Below are positions 25,484 to 34,305 of a stretch of 64,000 nt of DNA, piece after piece. The position numbers and the translations under genes were made by a program. The stretch is taken from assembly GCF_050433385.1 (NCBI RefSeq), contig NZ_JBNPXI010000001.1:186001-250000 (forward strand), read 5' to 3'. Source of the stretch: Brassicibacter mesophilus. Its GTDB lineage: Bacteria > Bacillota > Clostridia > Tissierellales > Proteiniboraceae. Positions within the stretch are counted from its first letter, which is position 1. Each line of letters starts with the position of its first letter. The notes under the pieces were generated by a model. That model made no database searches. It was not told where the DNA came from and saw only the letters and a program-made list of their open reading frames with translations.

Positions 25484-27028
25484 TTGAACAAATCAGGGTT
25501 TATATATGGTGCGATAATATTGGCTACAGTAAACTTTATTGTACGTATTATTGGATTCAGCTATAAAATCATATTGTCTAAGCTTATCGGTCCAGAGGGA
25601 ATCGGTCTATTCCAAATGGTATTTCCAGTTCTAATGTTTTTCATAACATTTACTACAGCTGGCATACCTATAGCTGTGTCAAAGCTTGTTGCAAAGCAGA
25701 ACTCAATAGGAAACAGCTACGGTGCAAAAAAGGTTTTTAAGGTAGCGTTTTTATTTACCTTTATCATAGCTGTTTTCTTTAGTCTATTAATAATATTTCT
25801 TGGTAAAAATATATGTGCCATCATATTGAAAAACAATGATATATATTTTTCTGTGTTATTAACTGCACCAGCTGTACTAATAATTTCATTATCTTCTGTA
25901 ATGCGAGGATATTTCTATGGTCTAAAAAGGATAAGTCCTGCTGGAATAGCACAAATCATAGAGCAACTGACGAGGATTATATTTGTTCTAGGTATTATAT
26001 ATTATTTATATCCTGTAAACCCTAAACTAGGTTCTATAATAGCTGTTGTAGGAATTAGTGTCGGGGAACTCTTTGGTTTAGCTTGGTTAGTATTTCATTA
26101 TAGACTATTATCACGCTCTACACACTCAAACGCAAAAAGACAGGTAAAATATCGTACAATTATCTCAAAAATTAGTTATATAGCTGTTCCAATCACTATT
26201 TCCAGAGTTATAAGTGTATTGATGCAGCTTGCTAATGCAGTGCTTATACCTCAGAGACTAATGATTGCTGGATACTCAAATAAAGAAGCCATATCTATCT
26301 TTGGAAGAGTAGTAGGAATGTCTATGCCGATTATTTTTCTACCATTTATAGTTACATCCGCACTAGTAATAAATATTATTCCAAACTTATCAGAAGAAAT
26401 GGAATTAAAAAATTATAGTTTGATTAAAACTAATATAGCATTATCTATGAGAATTACACTACTCATATCAATACCCTTAACCTTACTTTATGTATTTTTC
26501 TCTAATCCACTGGCAATGTTTTTCTATGGCGATAAAGCTGTTGGTGAATATATCGGTATACTAGGCTATAGTACAATATTCATTTCACTACAACATACAC
26601 TATCCGGGATACTGCACGGCATGGGTAAGCAGATTAGTGCAACTGTTAATTATTTAATTGGTATGTCAATACAACTTTTTACTACATACTTTCTTGTAGG
26701 TAATCCAGCATTCGGAATAAATGGATTCTTTTTAGGATTCATACTTTCAACATTTACTATCTGTTTGCTCAATTATATGACCCTTAATCATACAATCCAA
26801 ATAAAAATAAAAATCTTTGATTATATATTTAAACCTATTTTTGCATCAATATTATCCATCTTTACAATACTGACAGCTTATAAATATCTAACTAATATTA
26901 ATACGAAAAGCTATATAAGCTTTTTTATATGTCTAATTAGTGGAGGAGTAACATATTTTTTAGCCTTAATCATAACTAAAGGTCTACCACAACATTTTAT
27001 AAAAATTTTATATAGTTTTAAAAGATAA
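25484..27028 (+). CDS. spoVB: SpoVB-like lipid/oligosaccharide flippase (MOP superfamily)
   Basis: 514 aa with about 14 membrane segments. The N-terminal LSKLIGPEGIGLFQMVFPVL, TTAGIPIAVSKLVA and SSVMRGYFYGL are characteristic of SpoVB, the MurJ-related flippase of sporulating Firmicutes that supports spore cortex synthesis. The start is TTG at 25484 after GGGGTGAT. Clostridia often carry several SpoVB paralogues, so involvement in another envelope polymer is possible. It is monocistronic: divergent from the queT operon, convergent with the EAL gene and closed by a 17-bp palindrome. Confidence 0.85.
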   Translation: MNKSGFIYGAIILATVNFIVRIIGFSYKIILSKLIGPEGIGLFQMVFPVLMFFITFTTAGIPIAVSKLVAKQNSIGNSYGAKKVFKVAFLFTFIIAVFFSLLIIFLGKNICAIILKNNDIYFSVLLTAPAVLIISLSSVMRGYFYGLKRISPAGIAQIIEQLTRIIFVLGIIYYLYPVNPKLGSIIAVVGISVGELFGLAWLVFHYRLLSRSTHSNAKRQVKYRTIISKISYIAVPITISRVISVLMQLANAVLIPQRLMIAGYSNKEAISIFGRVVGMSMPIIFLPFIVTSALVINIIPNLSEEMELKNYSLIKTNIALSMRITLLISIPLTLLYVFFSNPLAMFFYGDKAVGEYIGILGYSTIFISLQHTLSGILHGMGKQISATVNYLIGMSIQLFTTYFLVGNPAFGINGFFLGFILSTFTICLLNYMTLNHTIQIKIKIFDYIFKPIFASILSIFTILTAYKYLTNINTKSYISFFICLISGGVTYFLALIITKGLPQHFIKILYSFKR

Positions 27029-27062
27029 AGAATACAGCTATTTTTTAGCTGTATTCTTTATC
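27024..27062. terminator. 17-bp palindrome over convergent stop codons (spoVB and EAL-CBS gene)
   Basis: The arms 27024-27040 and 27046-27062 are exact inverted copies around T5. Each gene's stop codon lies inside an arm. Rightward there is no extra U tract; leftward transcripts meet TTTT after the stem. Probably a shared bidirectional terminator. Confidence 0.75.
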
Positions 27063-28266
27063 TTGAAAGTAAATCCAATATATCTAATATTGTAACTATC
27101 CCAAAATATTCATTATCCTTAACTACTATAACATAGTCATATGTGCATTCTTCTCTTCTAGACATTGCTAAATTAGCAACCTTTTTAACTGGTGCATCAT
27201 AATCAATTATTAACGGAAGTTTTGTCATTATAGTTTCGATTGATTTATTGTTTATTTCTACATAGCTTTTTTTTAGGATTTGATAATAAAATTTATTTCT
27301 CATTACTAATCCAACAGGTCTTCGTTCAGATACTACTGGTATACCTTGTAACCTATAATTATATGAAAATATATCATTAACCTCTTCTACTGTAGTATTT
27401 AACTCAATATAACTATCTTTTCTAGCTAAAAATCCTATACAGAAATCTTCTGTTCCACCAACTTCTAAAAGTTCATTTTTAGAATTTAAGCTCTTTATCA
27501 TCTCAACTATATCTCTGTCGATATCTTTTATTTTTTCGTTTGGTCTCTGAAGTAAATATCCTTGACCATACTCAATACCTAACCCTATGAGTGTCTTTAA
27601 TTCATCTTCGGTTTCTATTCCTTCTGCTATAATATGTACTCTAGTATTTTGAGCAAATTCACGAAAAGTAGCAAGTAAATCTTTTTTAAATTTATTTTTA
27701 TCAATATCTCTAATTAATTCCATATCCATCTTAATATAATTTGGACGAGTTTCTGCGAGAATCAATAAACCTGAATACCCAGAACCTGTATCATCAAGAG
27801 CAATATTATATCCTTGCTCAGTATAATTATCCAGTATATTTCTTAAGCTTTTCAAATCTTTGATAGATGTATTTTCAGTAATTTCAAAGATCACATCATT
27901 TGGATTAATATTATATTTCTTTAGTAGTTCTTTAGTAAATCCCTGCTTAAAGTTTTTGTCTTGTATTATATCAGGATCAATGTTTATAAACAGCTTTTTA
28001 TCGTTAAGATTATTAGAAGCATTCTCTAAAGCTTTCTGTCTACATACACATTCTAAGTCCCATAACAAGTTATATTGTTTTGCTGTATTAAACAATTCAA
28101 GCGGATTATAAAAAAATGAATTCTTAGGCCCTCTACTTAATGCTTCATACCCTAATACTTCTCCATTCTTTAGAGAAACAATTGGTTGAAAAAGTGTGTT
28201 AACACTTTTACTTTTTAAAATATTACTTAACTCTGTATATAGATGATCGAAATGTAGGTTCTCCAT
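27058..28266 (-). CDS. EAL-domain c-di-GMP phosphodiesterase with CBS pair
   Basis: 402 aa, cytosolic. The EAL domain (about 15-250) keeps the catalytic signature: GYEALSRGP (E41-A-L), LFINIDPD, FEITENT, DDTGSGYSGL, YIKMD and AEGIE. It should therefore hydrolyse c-di-GMP to pGpG. The C-terminus (about 270-402) contains two CBS-like repeats (IPVVSERRPVGLVMR and YVIVVKDNEYFGIVTI), which usually sense adenine nucleotides. It can oppose the GGDEF protein at 6111-11501. ATG at 28266 has only a weak AAGGG site upstream. Confidence 0.9.
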   Translation of the reverse strand: MENLHFDHLYTELSNILKSKSVNTLFQPIVSLKNGEVLGYEALSRGPKNSFFYNPLELFNTAKQYNLLWDLECVCRQKALENASNNLNDKKLFINIDPDIIQDKNFKQGFTKELLKKYNINPNDVIFEITENTSIKDLKSLRNILDNYTEQGYNIALDDTGSGYSGLLILAETRPNYIKMDMELIRDIDKNKFKKDLLATFREFAQNTRVHIIAEGIETEDELKTLIGLGIEYGQGYLLQRPNEKIKDIDRDIVEMIKSLNSKNELLEVGGTEDFCIGFLARKDSYIELNTTVEEVNDIFSYNYRLQGIPVVSERRPVGLVMRNKFYYQILKKSYVEINNKSIETIMTKLPLIIDYDAPVKKVANLAMSRREECTYDYVIVVKDNEYFGIVTILDILDLLSR

Positions 28267-28392
28267 AACACCATTCCCTTAACTTTATTCTTCATTTATC
28301 ATATAATAATTAGATAACACTTAGTATTAAAAATCTGTTAAAATTATATTAACTTTAATAAATAAAGAATCTAAACATTGTAACAAATTGAC

Positions 28393-28615
28393 AAAAATAT
28401 AAAATCCTTAAGCTAATCGCTTAAGGATTTTATATTCCCATGATGCCGGTCGCCCATCTAATTCATACCCGCTACTCATGCAGGTGGGTGTTCTGCCTCG
28501 AACTCCTGATTTCCATATTATAAAGGCTTATCATCGGAAAGGGGACCCAAACTCCCGTATCTTCTATGTTGGTTGAATTATCAAAAGCTATCGTACATCT
28601 TAGGAAAACTATTAT
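28393..28615 (-). ncRNA. ssrS: Structured ncRNA, probable 6S RNA
   Basis: A 550-base gap (28267-28816) holds a more GC-rich unit on the minus strand. It has a TATAAT at 28622-28627, about 180 bases able to fold (for example GUUC-GAGGCA-GAAC and ACCC with GGGU), and a perfect 16-bp terminator stem (28398-28413 with 28419-28434) followed by U5. No open frame fits. The blocks GUCCCC..CCGAU in the 5' half and GACCGGCAUC in the 3' half, plus the length, resemble 6S RNA, which binds the RNA polymerase housekeeping holoenzyme. The identification is from memory of 6S features. The 5' end is estimated. Confidence 0.6.
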
Positions 28616-28758
28616 GTAATTATTATACTACAATTCTAATAAAATTAAAAACTTAATAACTAGAATTATAGAAAAATATTTTATGTTATTATTATTTATG
28701 TAAACTATAATAAGTATTTCACATATATACAAGTGTTGACAAATAGCCATTTTTTTTG

Positions 28759-28790
28759 TTAAGGGAATAGTATCTATACTATCCCCTTAA
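28759..28790. repeat. 14-bp inverted repeat downstream of ftsH
   Basis: TTAAGGGAATAGTA (28759-28772) and TACTATCCCCTTAA (28777-28790) pair with a four-base loop; the single deviation is a G-U pair in minus-strand RNA. It lies 26 bases past the ftsH stop but lacks a U tract on that strand, so it is a weak or protein-assisted terminator. Confidence 0.6.
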
Positions 28791-28816
28791 TTCATAAAAA
28801 TATTTACAATTATTAT

Positions 28817-30583
28817 CTAGGCTACTTTTTTATCTAAAATACTGTTCAATTCATCTTCATCAATGGTTTCTTTTAATAAAAGTGTAGCTACAATTAGCTC
28901 CAATACTTCTTTGTTTGATTTTAGTATATTCAACGTATGTTCATATAGACTATTAATTACACTTTTAGTTCTTTCTAGGATATAAGCATTTGAGCCTAAG
29001 CTATGTCCTAATAAAGTCTCATAGTTCAATAATCCCGCTTCTTCATCCATACCAAATCTTGCAATCATAGCTAAAGACATATCTGTAGCTTTCTGCAAAT
29101 CATTAGACGCTCCTGTAGTGATCATTTCTTTTCCGAATATAATCTCTTCAGCCGCTCTTCCTCCTAATGCTATTATGATATGATTTCTTATATCCTCTTT
29201 TGTTTGATACATCTTATCCGGAGGTATATTCATGCTAAATCCACCAGCACCTTTTGTACTTGGTATTATACTGATTTTAGTAACTCTGTTCTTTGGAGAA
29301 ACAAGCTTTGTTACTAGTGCGTGTCCAGCTTCATGATATGCGGTAATTTCTTTCTCTTCATGAGAAATACTGCTTCTATCTTTTTTTTCTTCACCTGCAA
29401 TAACTGTATAGAATGCTTTATCAATATGATTCATTTGTATTTGCGTATCATTATTTTTCGCTGCTAACATAGCCGATTCATTCATAAGGCTTTCAAGTTT
29501 TGCACCACTAAAATATACTGTTTGGTAAGCAACTTTTTTCAGATCGACATTATCACTAACTGGTTTGTTTAAACTATGAAGTCTAAGAATTTTATATCTT
29601 GCATTAATGTCTGGAAGACCGACCTCTATCTGTCTATCAAATCTTCCTGGTCTTAATAATGCTTCATCTAGGGTGTCTATTCTATTTGTTGCTGCAATTA
29701 CAATAATTCCCTCATTACCTTTAAAACCTGACATTTCAGTTAATAAAGCATTCAACGTTCTATCACTTTCATCTGAACCCCCACTTGATGCTCCACCTCT
29801 TCTTTTCTTACCTAAAGCATCAATCTCATCTATGAAAATAACACATTTCCCTGCTTGTCTAGCCTTTTTAAACAAACTTCTTATTCTACTTGCACCAATA
29901 CCAGCATAAACCTGTATGAAATCTGAACCTGTTACTGCAAAAAAAGAAACACCTGCTTCTCCAGCTAACGCTTTAGCCAATAAAGTTTTTCCAGTACCTG
30001 GCGGTCCATAAAGTAATACACCTCTTGGCATTCTTGCGCCATACTTTTCATATTTTTCTGGATTTTGAATAAAGTCAACTAATTCTTTGAGACTCTCTTT
30101 TACTTCCTCATTACCTGCTACATCATTAAATGTAATTTTTGCTGAATCTTCATTATCATTATCTATATCAGACATTTGTGTCATTTCCTTTTGTGCCTGT
30201 TTACTTGAATTTCTATTAAAAAAATATGCCATTCCGCTGAATGCTAAAAGTACAAATATTAGCATTCCTACATCCTTTGCAGTACTGCTTCCTTCAGTCT
30301 CTTGTACCTCTACCCCAGATTCAAGAAGCTTCTCCTTAAAATTTTCAGATCTAGGATTATCAGTTTTAAAATAGGTACCATCCTTCAGTTCACCGGTAAT
30401 TTTGGCATCACTACTTAAATTTACGGACTTTATATTCCCTTTGTCAATGTTGCTAATAAATTTTATATATGAAACTTCTTTGTAGTCTCTATTATCCTGC
30501 AGAAAAACAAATAGGGATAAAGATAAGACTATTATTAAGCAAATAGCTACACTCAATATCTTTTTGTTCCTTGAAAGCTTCAT
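28817..30583 (-). CDS. FtsH-family membrane AAA protease, divergent paralogue
   Basis: 588 aa from ATG at 30583 (AAAGGGGACG upstream; the frame continues to 30643 without a site). Two membrane segments (about 8-28 and 105-122) flank a small external domain. The AAA module has Walker A GPPGTGKT (193-200), Walker B IFIDEID (near 249-255) and RPGRFDRQ. The protease has the zinc motif HEAGH (417-421) and the Asp ligand in ASNDL. The aromatic pore loop, FVG in standard FtsH, is YAG here (226-228), and FSGADL is FSGAKL. It therefore looks like an active but specialised paralogue with altered substrate handling. Confidence 0.88.
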   Translation of the reverse strand: MKLSRNKKILSVAICLIIVLSLSLFVFLQDNRDYKEVSYIKFISNIDKGNIKSVNLSSDAKITGELKDGTYFKTDNPRSENFKEKLLESGVEVQETEGSSTAKDVGMLIFVLLAFSGMAYFFNRNSSKQAQKEMTQMSDIDNDNEDSAKITFNDVAGNEEVKESLKELVDFIQNPEKYEKYGARMPRGVLLYGPPGTGKTLLAKALAGEAGVSFFAVTGSDFIQVYAGIGASRIRSLFKKARQAGKCVIFIDEIDALGKKRRGGASSGGSDESDRTLNALLTEMSGFKGNEGIIVIAATNRIDTLDEALLRPGRFDRQIEVGLPDINARYKILRLHSLNKPVSDNVDLKKVAYQTVYFSGAKLESLMNESAMLAAKNNDTQIQMNHIDKAFYTVIAGEEKKDRSSISHEEKEITAYHEAGHALVTKLVSPKNRVTKISIIPSTKGAGGFSMNIPPDKMYQTKEDIRNHIIIALGGRAAEEIIFGKEMITTGASNDLQKATDMSLAMIARFGMDEEAGLLNYETLLGHSLGSNAYILERTKSVINSLYEHTLNILKSNKEVLELIVATLLLKETIDEDELNSILDKKVA

Positions 30584-30685
30584 AATCGTCCCCTTTCTAG
30601 GTTTACATAATATATATGATATTATAACACACAGTATCATCATTGTCTAATATACCAATTTTCTATAGTTTACAATAATAGGTAA

Positions 30686-30713
30686 AGCAAAAGACACACT
30701 CTAAAGTGTGTCT
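30686..30713 (-). terminator. Terminator after the 98-aa helical protein gene
   Basis: AGACACACT (30692-30700) pairs perfectly with AGTGTGTCT (30705-30713); leftward the sequence continues as UUUUGCUUU. It lies 21 bases past the stop codon at 30735. Confidence 0.85.
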
Positions 30714-30734
30714 AGTTATCTTATGAGGTTTACA

Positions 30735-31031
30735 TTACTGTCCATTCCTCATTAACATTAATATCATGTCTAATTTCTTGCTTTGTTCCTCATTCAACAA
30801 AGGACGTATTTTCTCCAGTTTAGCTATTTTATCTTTATATTCATCTTCTCCCATACTTCCAGCCATTTGTTTGTTAAGCTTTATAATTTCAAAAAATATT
30901 TCTTCATCAGACTTATTTGAATACTTTTCAGCTATATTTTTAATCTTATCAAGCTGCTCCTCTGTTGGTTCAATTTTGCCCTTAAGGTCTTCTATAGCTT
31001 TTTCAATTTTTTTATTATTATCATTTTCCAT
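30735..31031 (-). CDS. Charged helical protein of unknown function (98 aa)
   Basis: From the second of two nearby ATG codons (31031), eight bases after AAAGGAGG. The protein is Lys/Glu-rich and wholly helical, with no signal peptide, and ends in a Met-rich helix (DMILMLM). No motif is recognised. A similar Met-rich C-terminus occurs in the protein at 32025-32759, so a common theme is possible but unproven. Monocistronic, with a strong terminator. Confidence 0.7.
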   Translation of the reverse strand: MENDNNKKIEKAIEDLKGKIEPTEEQLDKIKNIAEKYSNKSDEEIFFEIIKLNKQMAGSMGEDEYKDKIAKLEKIRPLLNEEQSKKLDMILMLMRNGQ

Positions 31032-31128
31032 ATACATTACCTCCTTTTACTATCTATATATATCTATGAACTTTTACATGGATATATTACATCAATATAG
31101 TAATAGAAGGTCCATATATTAAGATAAT

Positions 31129-31866
31129 CTATTTTGAAGCTACTGCTATAGTAGCAAAGGATTGAATAATGTGCTTATCTTCATTAAAGCTTCCATACAT
31201 ATCTACTTCTTTAAATCCAGCGTCCATAAGCATCTTAGCTAACACATTACTTCTCAATGGTAAGAGTAGAACTGAGTTCACATATTTTTCTACATTATTA
31301 TCTTTTTCTATAGACAGTTCTGTGTTGAAGTATATTTTATTACTGTCATTATTATACTCATATCTTCTAATAAATTTAAGTCTTTCTTCATCACGTATTA
31401 TAGTTGGTAAATAGTCTACACCAAAATCTAATATCCTATCATAGTTGACTATTTGAATAATGGCTTTTCCATTATCATTAAGCATTTTATAAGTATCATG
31501 AATGAATTGCTCTATTTCCAATTCACTATTCAAGTGGACTAAAGAGTTCCCTATACAAAAAATAGTATCGTACTTATTTTCTTTAAATATATTAAATATA
31601 TCTTTCATATCACCATGTCTAAAATAAATATCTAGTCCCTCATTTCTAGCCTTTCTAATTGCAGACTCTATCATTTCTTTGTCTAGGTCGATTCCATGCA
31701 CTGTATGGCCTAACTTAGATAAAGCGATAGAATATCCTCCAGTTCCACAAGCTACATCTAGAATTCTAGATTTATTAATTGATTTATTGTGTACAAAACT
31801 AACCTTGTCATTAGTAACGGGAAAAACTATGTCATAATATTTACTTAACTCTTCATAAAACCCCAT
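31129..31866 (-). CDS. Class I SAM-dependent methyltransferase
   Basis: 245 aa. The SAM-binding motif I reads ILDVACGTGGYS near 35, followed by GIDLDKEMI (acidic ribose-binding loop) and FCIGNSLVHL (post-motif region). The C-terminal half is a beta-rich lid. It resembles small-molecule or glycine/sarcosine-type methyltransferases, but the substrate is unknown. ATG at 31866 lies eight bases after AAGGAG; the in-frame GTG at 31875 overlaps that site. No operon partners. Confidence 0.88.
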   Translation of the reverse strand: MGFYEELSKYYDIVFPVTNDKVSFVHNKSINKSRILDVACGTGGYSIALSKLGHTVHGIDLDKEMIESAIRKARNEGLDIYFRHGDMKDIFNIFKENKYDTIFCIGNSLVHLNSELEIEQFIHDTYKMLNDNGKAIIQIVNYDRILDFGVDYLPTIIRDEERLKFIRRYEYNNDSNKIYFNTELSIEKDNNVEKYVNSVLLLPLRSNVLAKMLMDAGFKEVDMYGSFNEDKHIIQSFATIAVASK

Positions 31867-32024
31867 GTAATTCACTCCTTGTCTTTTTACTATATATTAT
31901 TTATATCCAGTATTCATACTTTTACAAACATTTTATTTTCAAAATGTGTAACAAAAAAATAAGCACTTACATACTATATTGTACAGAGCTTTTTATTGTA
32001 ATTTTTTGCTAAGGAGGCGTAAAA

Positions 32025-32759
32025 GTGAATGAATTAGTACCAGCTCCAGAAAATCCTATAGTTCCAGCTAGATCAAATAATCTATTTAATAGTAAATATA
32101 TACTATTTATCCCACTATTTTTTATATTATCTAACACAGTAAAAAAATCATCAGTTACCGACAATGCATTTAGCGATATTCTCTATAAACTGCCTAGTTT
32201 ACTTGACTTTGAAAATCTTGGAGGTAAAATTGAAATACTTAAAAAAATTGGACCGTACTTACCTGAAACATCTGTTGGAACAATTAATACAGTAATTGTC
32301 TCATTAGACCGTGTAAACAAAGTTATAGGTCTGATGGATGTTGTATCAGCAAACAAGGTGCAAAAACCTATTGCTACTGTAGATAATCTTTCAAACAAAG
32401 AAAGAATCAGTCATATTTTAACAATCATACAAGAAGAGATGCCTGAGGATAAAATAAAAAATATTAGACCTATTTTAGATATTGCACTGAATTTTGATAA
32501 GTATAAGACTATTATTAATATGATGTCTACATTAACTTCAACAAGTTCATCATCAAACAAGTCAGAGAAACAAAGTAATCAATCTGACCAAAATAATGAA
32601 ATTAACAGAAACATGCAATTAGAAAATATGCTTGATGCAATTAAGCCTATGTTAGGAGAAGACGCAGATAAAAGTATGGATAAAGCAAAAGAAATGATGA
32701 AAATGTTTGAAATGATTAATGTATTAAATACTCCAGATAAAGAAAAGTCGGAAAAATAA
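32025..32759 (+). CDS. Conserved-looking protein of unknown function with one TM segment
   Basis: 244 aa, GTG start at 32025 after a strong AAGGAGG. A proline-rich N-terminus precedes one hydrophobic segment (about 25-41). A soluble helical region follows, with a Ser/Asn/Gln-rich low-complexity linker (about 168-190) and a C-terminal amphipathic, Met-rich stretch (MLDAIKPMLGEDADK onward). No catalytic motif. It could be a membrane-anchored sporulation-related protein, but this is a guess from composition. A clear terminator follows. Confidence 0.7.
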   Translation: MNELVPAPENPIVPARSNNLFNSKYILFIPLFFILSNTVKKSSVTDNAFSDILYKLPSLLDFENLGGKIEILKKIGPYLPETSVGTINTVIVSLDRVNKVIGLMDVVSANKVQKPIATVDNLSNKERISHILTIIQEEMPEDKIKNIRPILDIALNFDKYKTIINMMSTLTSTSSSSNKSEKQSNQSDQNNEINRNMQLENMLDAIKPMLGEDADKSMDKAKEMMKMFEMINVLNTPDKEKSEK

Positions 32760-32778
32760 TATCACCTTTTCAACAATT

Positions 32779-32803
32779 AGAAGCTCATGAAGCTTCTTTT
32801 TTT
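32779..32803 (+). terminator. Intrinsic terminator after 32025-32759
   Basis: AGAAGCT (32779-32785) and AGCTTCT (32791-32797) with a five-base loop, running straight into a T-rich tract to 32803. Confidence 0.85.
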
Positions 32804-32850
32804 ATTACATAGATTACAGTTATATTAAAATATTATTACAATGTCATATA

Positions 32851-32887
32851 ATTCCTTATACTGTGATAATATAGAAATATAAGGAAT
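32851..32887. repeat. 10-bp inverted repeat upstream of the 30-aa membrane protein
   Basis: ATTCCTTATA (32851-32860) and TATAAGGAAT (32878-32887) are exact inverted copies 17 bases apart. The right arm ends four bases before the GGAG ribosome site. It could be an operator or an RNA hairpin that affects ribosome access. Confidence 0.55.
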
Positions 32888-32901
32888 CTAGGAGTGATAT
32901 T

Positions 32902-32994
32902 ATGGATGGTTTAGTGATAGTATTAGGAGTTTTGTTGTACATAGGAGTAGAGTTCATTAGTAAAGATGAAAAAAAGGTATATAAAAACAGATAA
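32902..32994 (+). CDS. 30-aa single-span membrane microprotein
   Basis: ATG at 32902 follows GGAGTGATATT. The 30-codon frame encodes a hydrophobic helix (LVIVLGVLLYIGVEFI) and a short basic tail ending KNR. A good ribosome site, a palindrome upstream and a terminator that starts inside the stop region support a real gene. Function unknown; it might regulate a membrane partner or be sporulation-linked. Confidence 0.55.
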   Translation: MDGLVIVLGVLLYIGVEFISKDEKKVYKNR

Positions 32995-33029
32995 AGCTTT
33001 TTTGATTTAGATAAGCTGTATCTGTTTTT
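32983..33029 (+). terminator. Terminator overlapping the end of the microprotein gene
   Basis: AAAACAGAT plus AGCTT on the left pairs with AAGCT plus ATCTGTTTT on the right (arms separated by small internal loops), ending in T5. The left arm includes the last codons of the 30-aa gene. Confidence 0.65.
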
Positions 33030-33066
33030 ATATTTGTATATTAATTATTTAACTTTGTGTTTTTTA

Positions 33067-33333
33067 TTATGAATAATCTGTATGGTCATTTCCTAAGTAA
33101 TGTAACTCACTAGATAAACTTACAATATGCTTGTTTCTATCGTACTCTATCTCTATATTTTCTGGTCTAGCATCGTCTTGACGATATACTAAATATTGTT
33201 TAATAAGATCCTGTGCGGATTCTTTATTTGCATCGTCGTATACTTGAAAAAACTCTTTTTCTGGCACTTCTAACATAAGATTATATAAGTCTTTCTTATT
33301 GCGTACCCTTATTTCTCTTATACTATTTAGCAT
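33067..33333 (-). CDS. Acidic small protein of unknown function (88 aa)
   Basis: ATG at 33333 follows GAGGTGATTAA. The protein is hydrophilic and alpha/beta in pattern, without cysteines, signal peptide or membrane segment; it ends LHYLGNDHTDYS. I do not recognise the family. It is divergent from the lytic transglycosylase gene across a 213-base gap containing a C-loop hairpin. Confidence 0.65.
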   Translation of the reverse strand: MLNSIREIRVRNKKDLYNLMLEVPEKEFFQVYDDANKESAQDLIKQYLVYRQDDARPENIEIEYDRNKHIVSLSSELHYLGNDHTDYS

Positions 33334-33459
33334 TTAATCACCTCAGTTGTATTTTTCCCAATTTTTATATTATTTTTCATAAATTTTATTTTTGTTTATT
33401 GCAAAATATGTTTAATATTCTTTTTTTTGGCAGATAATATAATGAGTAGCTATATTATT

Positions 33460-33503
33460 GGACTTTGCTTATTAATCTCCCCCGCCCCCTATAAGCAAAG
33501 TCC
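33460..33503. repeat. Inverted repeat with a C-rich loop, upstream of the transglycosylase gene
   Basis: GGACTTTGCTTAT (33460-33472) pairs perfectly with ATAAGCAAAGTCC (33491-33503). The 18-base loop is almost all C (TCTCCCCCGCCCCC within it), striking in this AT-rich DNA. AT-rich flanks can extend the stem. It lies 44 bases upstream of the gene at 33547, probably in its 5' leader. Confidence 0.65.
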
Positions 33504-33546
33504 ATAATATTATATACAGCATATTTTATATAAAGGGTGATTTATA

Positions 33547-34305
33547 ATGAGCTTTGAAACAAGAGTTAAAATTTCTATGATTCTTATTTTAGTATTTCTT
33601 ACCCTTACTTTATTCATGACTGTGTACATGATAATAGATATTCAGAAAATAAACAATCATTTATCAAAACTAGAAGATAATAATTTAGAATTAATAGAAA
33701 AAAACTATAATTCTATAAACGAGACTTTGCAACATCTCAAGCAAATTGATTTCTTCTTGAATGATCCAGCAATGCCTCAAAAAATAGCATCACTTAATAA
33801 ACTTAGAGAGTTTATTGATCTAAATAATAAAAAAGAATTTGAAACAACAATTGCAATATCAAACTCTACACCTCTAGATTTATATACATCTGGCATTATA
33901 GTAGGATACTCAAAAAAGCTTGATTTAAAGCCTTCTCTACTTATAGCTTTAATTGAGCAAGAAAGTAATTTTAACAAATATGAAGTTGGAGAACATAATG
34001 ACAGGGGCTATTGTCAGATTATTCCTGGCACAGAGAAATGGCTTACTAAAAATTATGGGCATATTTTGGATTTAGAATATAGTTCAAATAATATTTTTGA
34101 ACCCGAATATAATATAGGGCTAGGAGCTATTTACCTTCATGTCCTAAAAAAAGCATATGGAGATGACTATCATAAAATACTATCAGAGTATAATCGCGGA
34201 ATTTATAATTTAAAAAAATACTATGAAAGGAACGGAACATACGTTACAGCTTATTCACGTGGTATATTGAGGAGAGAAAATAAATATAAAGTCCTTAATT
34301 ACTAG
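33547..34305 (+). CDS. Membrane-anchored lytic transglycosylase (SLT domain)
   Basis: 252 aa. An N-terminal transmembrane segment (about 9-31) and a short helical stalk precede an SLT/lysozyme-like domain (about 112-250). The catalytic Glu is E139 in ALIEQESNF, followed by GYCQIIPGTE and the later NIGLGAIYLH and LSEYNRG motifs. It would cleave peptidoglycan glycan strands at the outer face of the membrane. ATG follows AAAGGGTGATTTATA. The leader holds the C-loop hairpin. Monocistronic; the 36-aa gene follows 100 bases later. Confidence 0.9.
   Translation: MSFETRVKISMILILVFLTLTLFMTVYMIIDIQKINNHLSKLEDNNLELIEKNYNSINETLQHLKQIDFFLNDPAMPQKIASLNKLREFIDLNNKKEFETTIAISNSTPLDLYTSGIIVGYSKKLDLKPSLLIALIEQESNFNKYEVGEHNDRGYCQIIPGTEKWLTKNYGHILDLEYSSNNIFEPEYNIGLGAIYLHVLKKAYGDDYHKILSEYNRGIYNLKKYYERNGTYVTAYSRGILRRENKYKVLNY

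Noticed and set aside
28730..28760. TTGACA at 28736-28741 as a promoter -35
   Set aside because: No -10 at a usual distance and no plus-strand gene follows.
29607..30374. Two ~100-codon plus-strand frames opposite ftsH
   Set aside because: No ribosome sites; both are complements of conserved AAA and linker codons.
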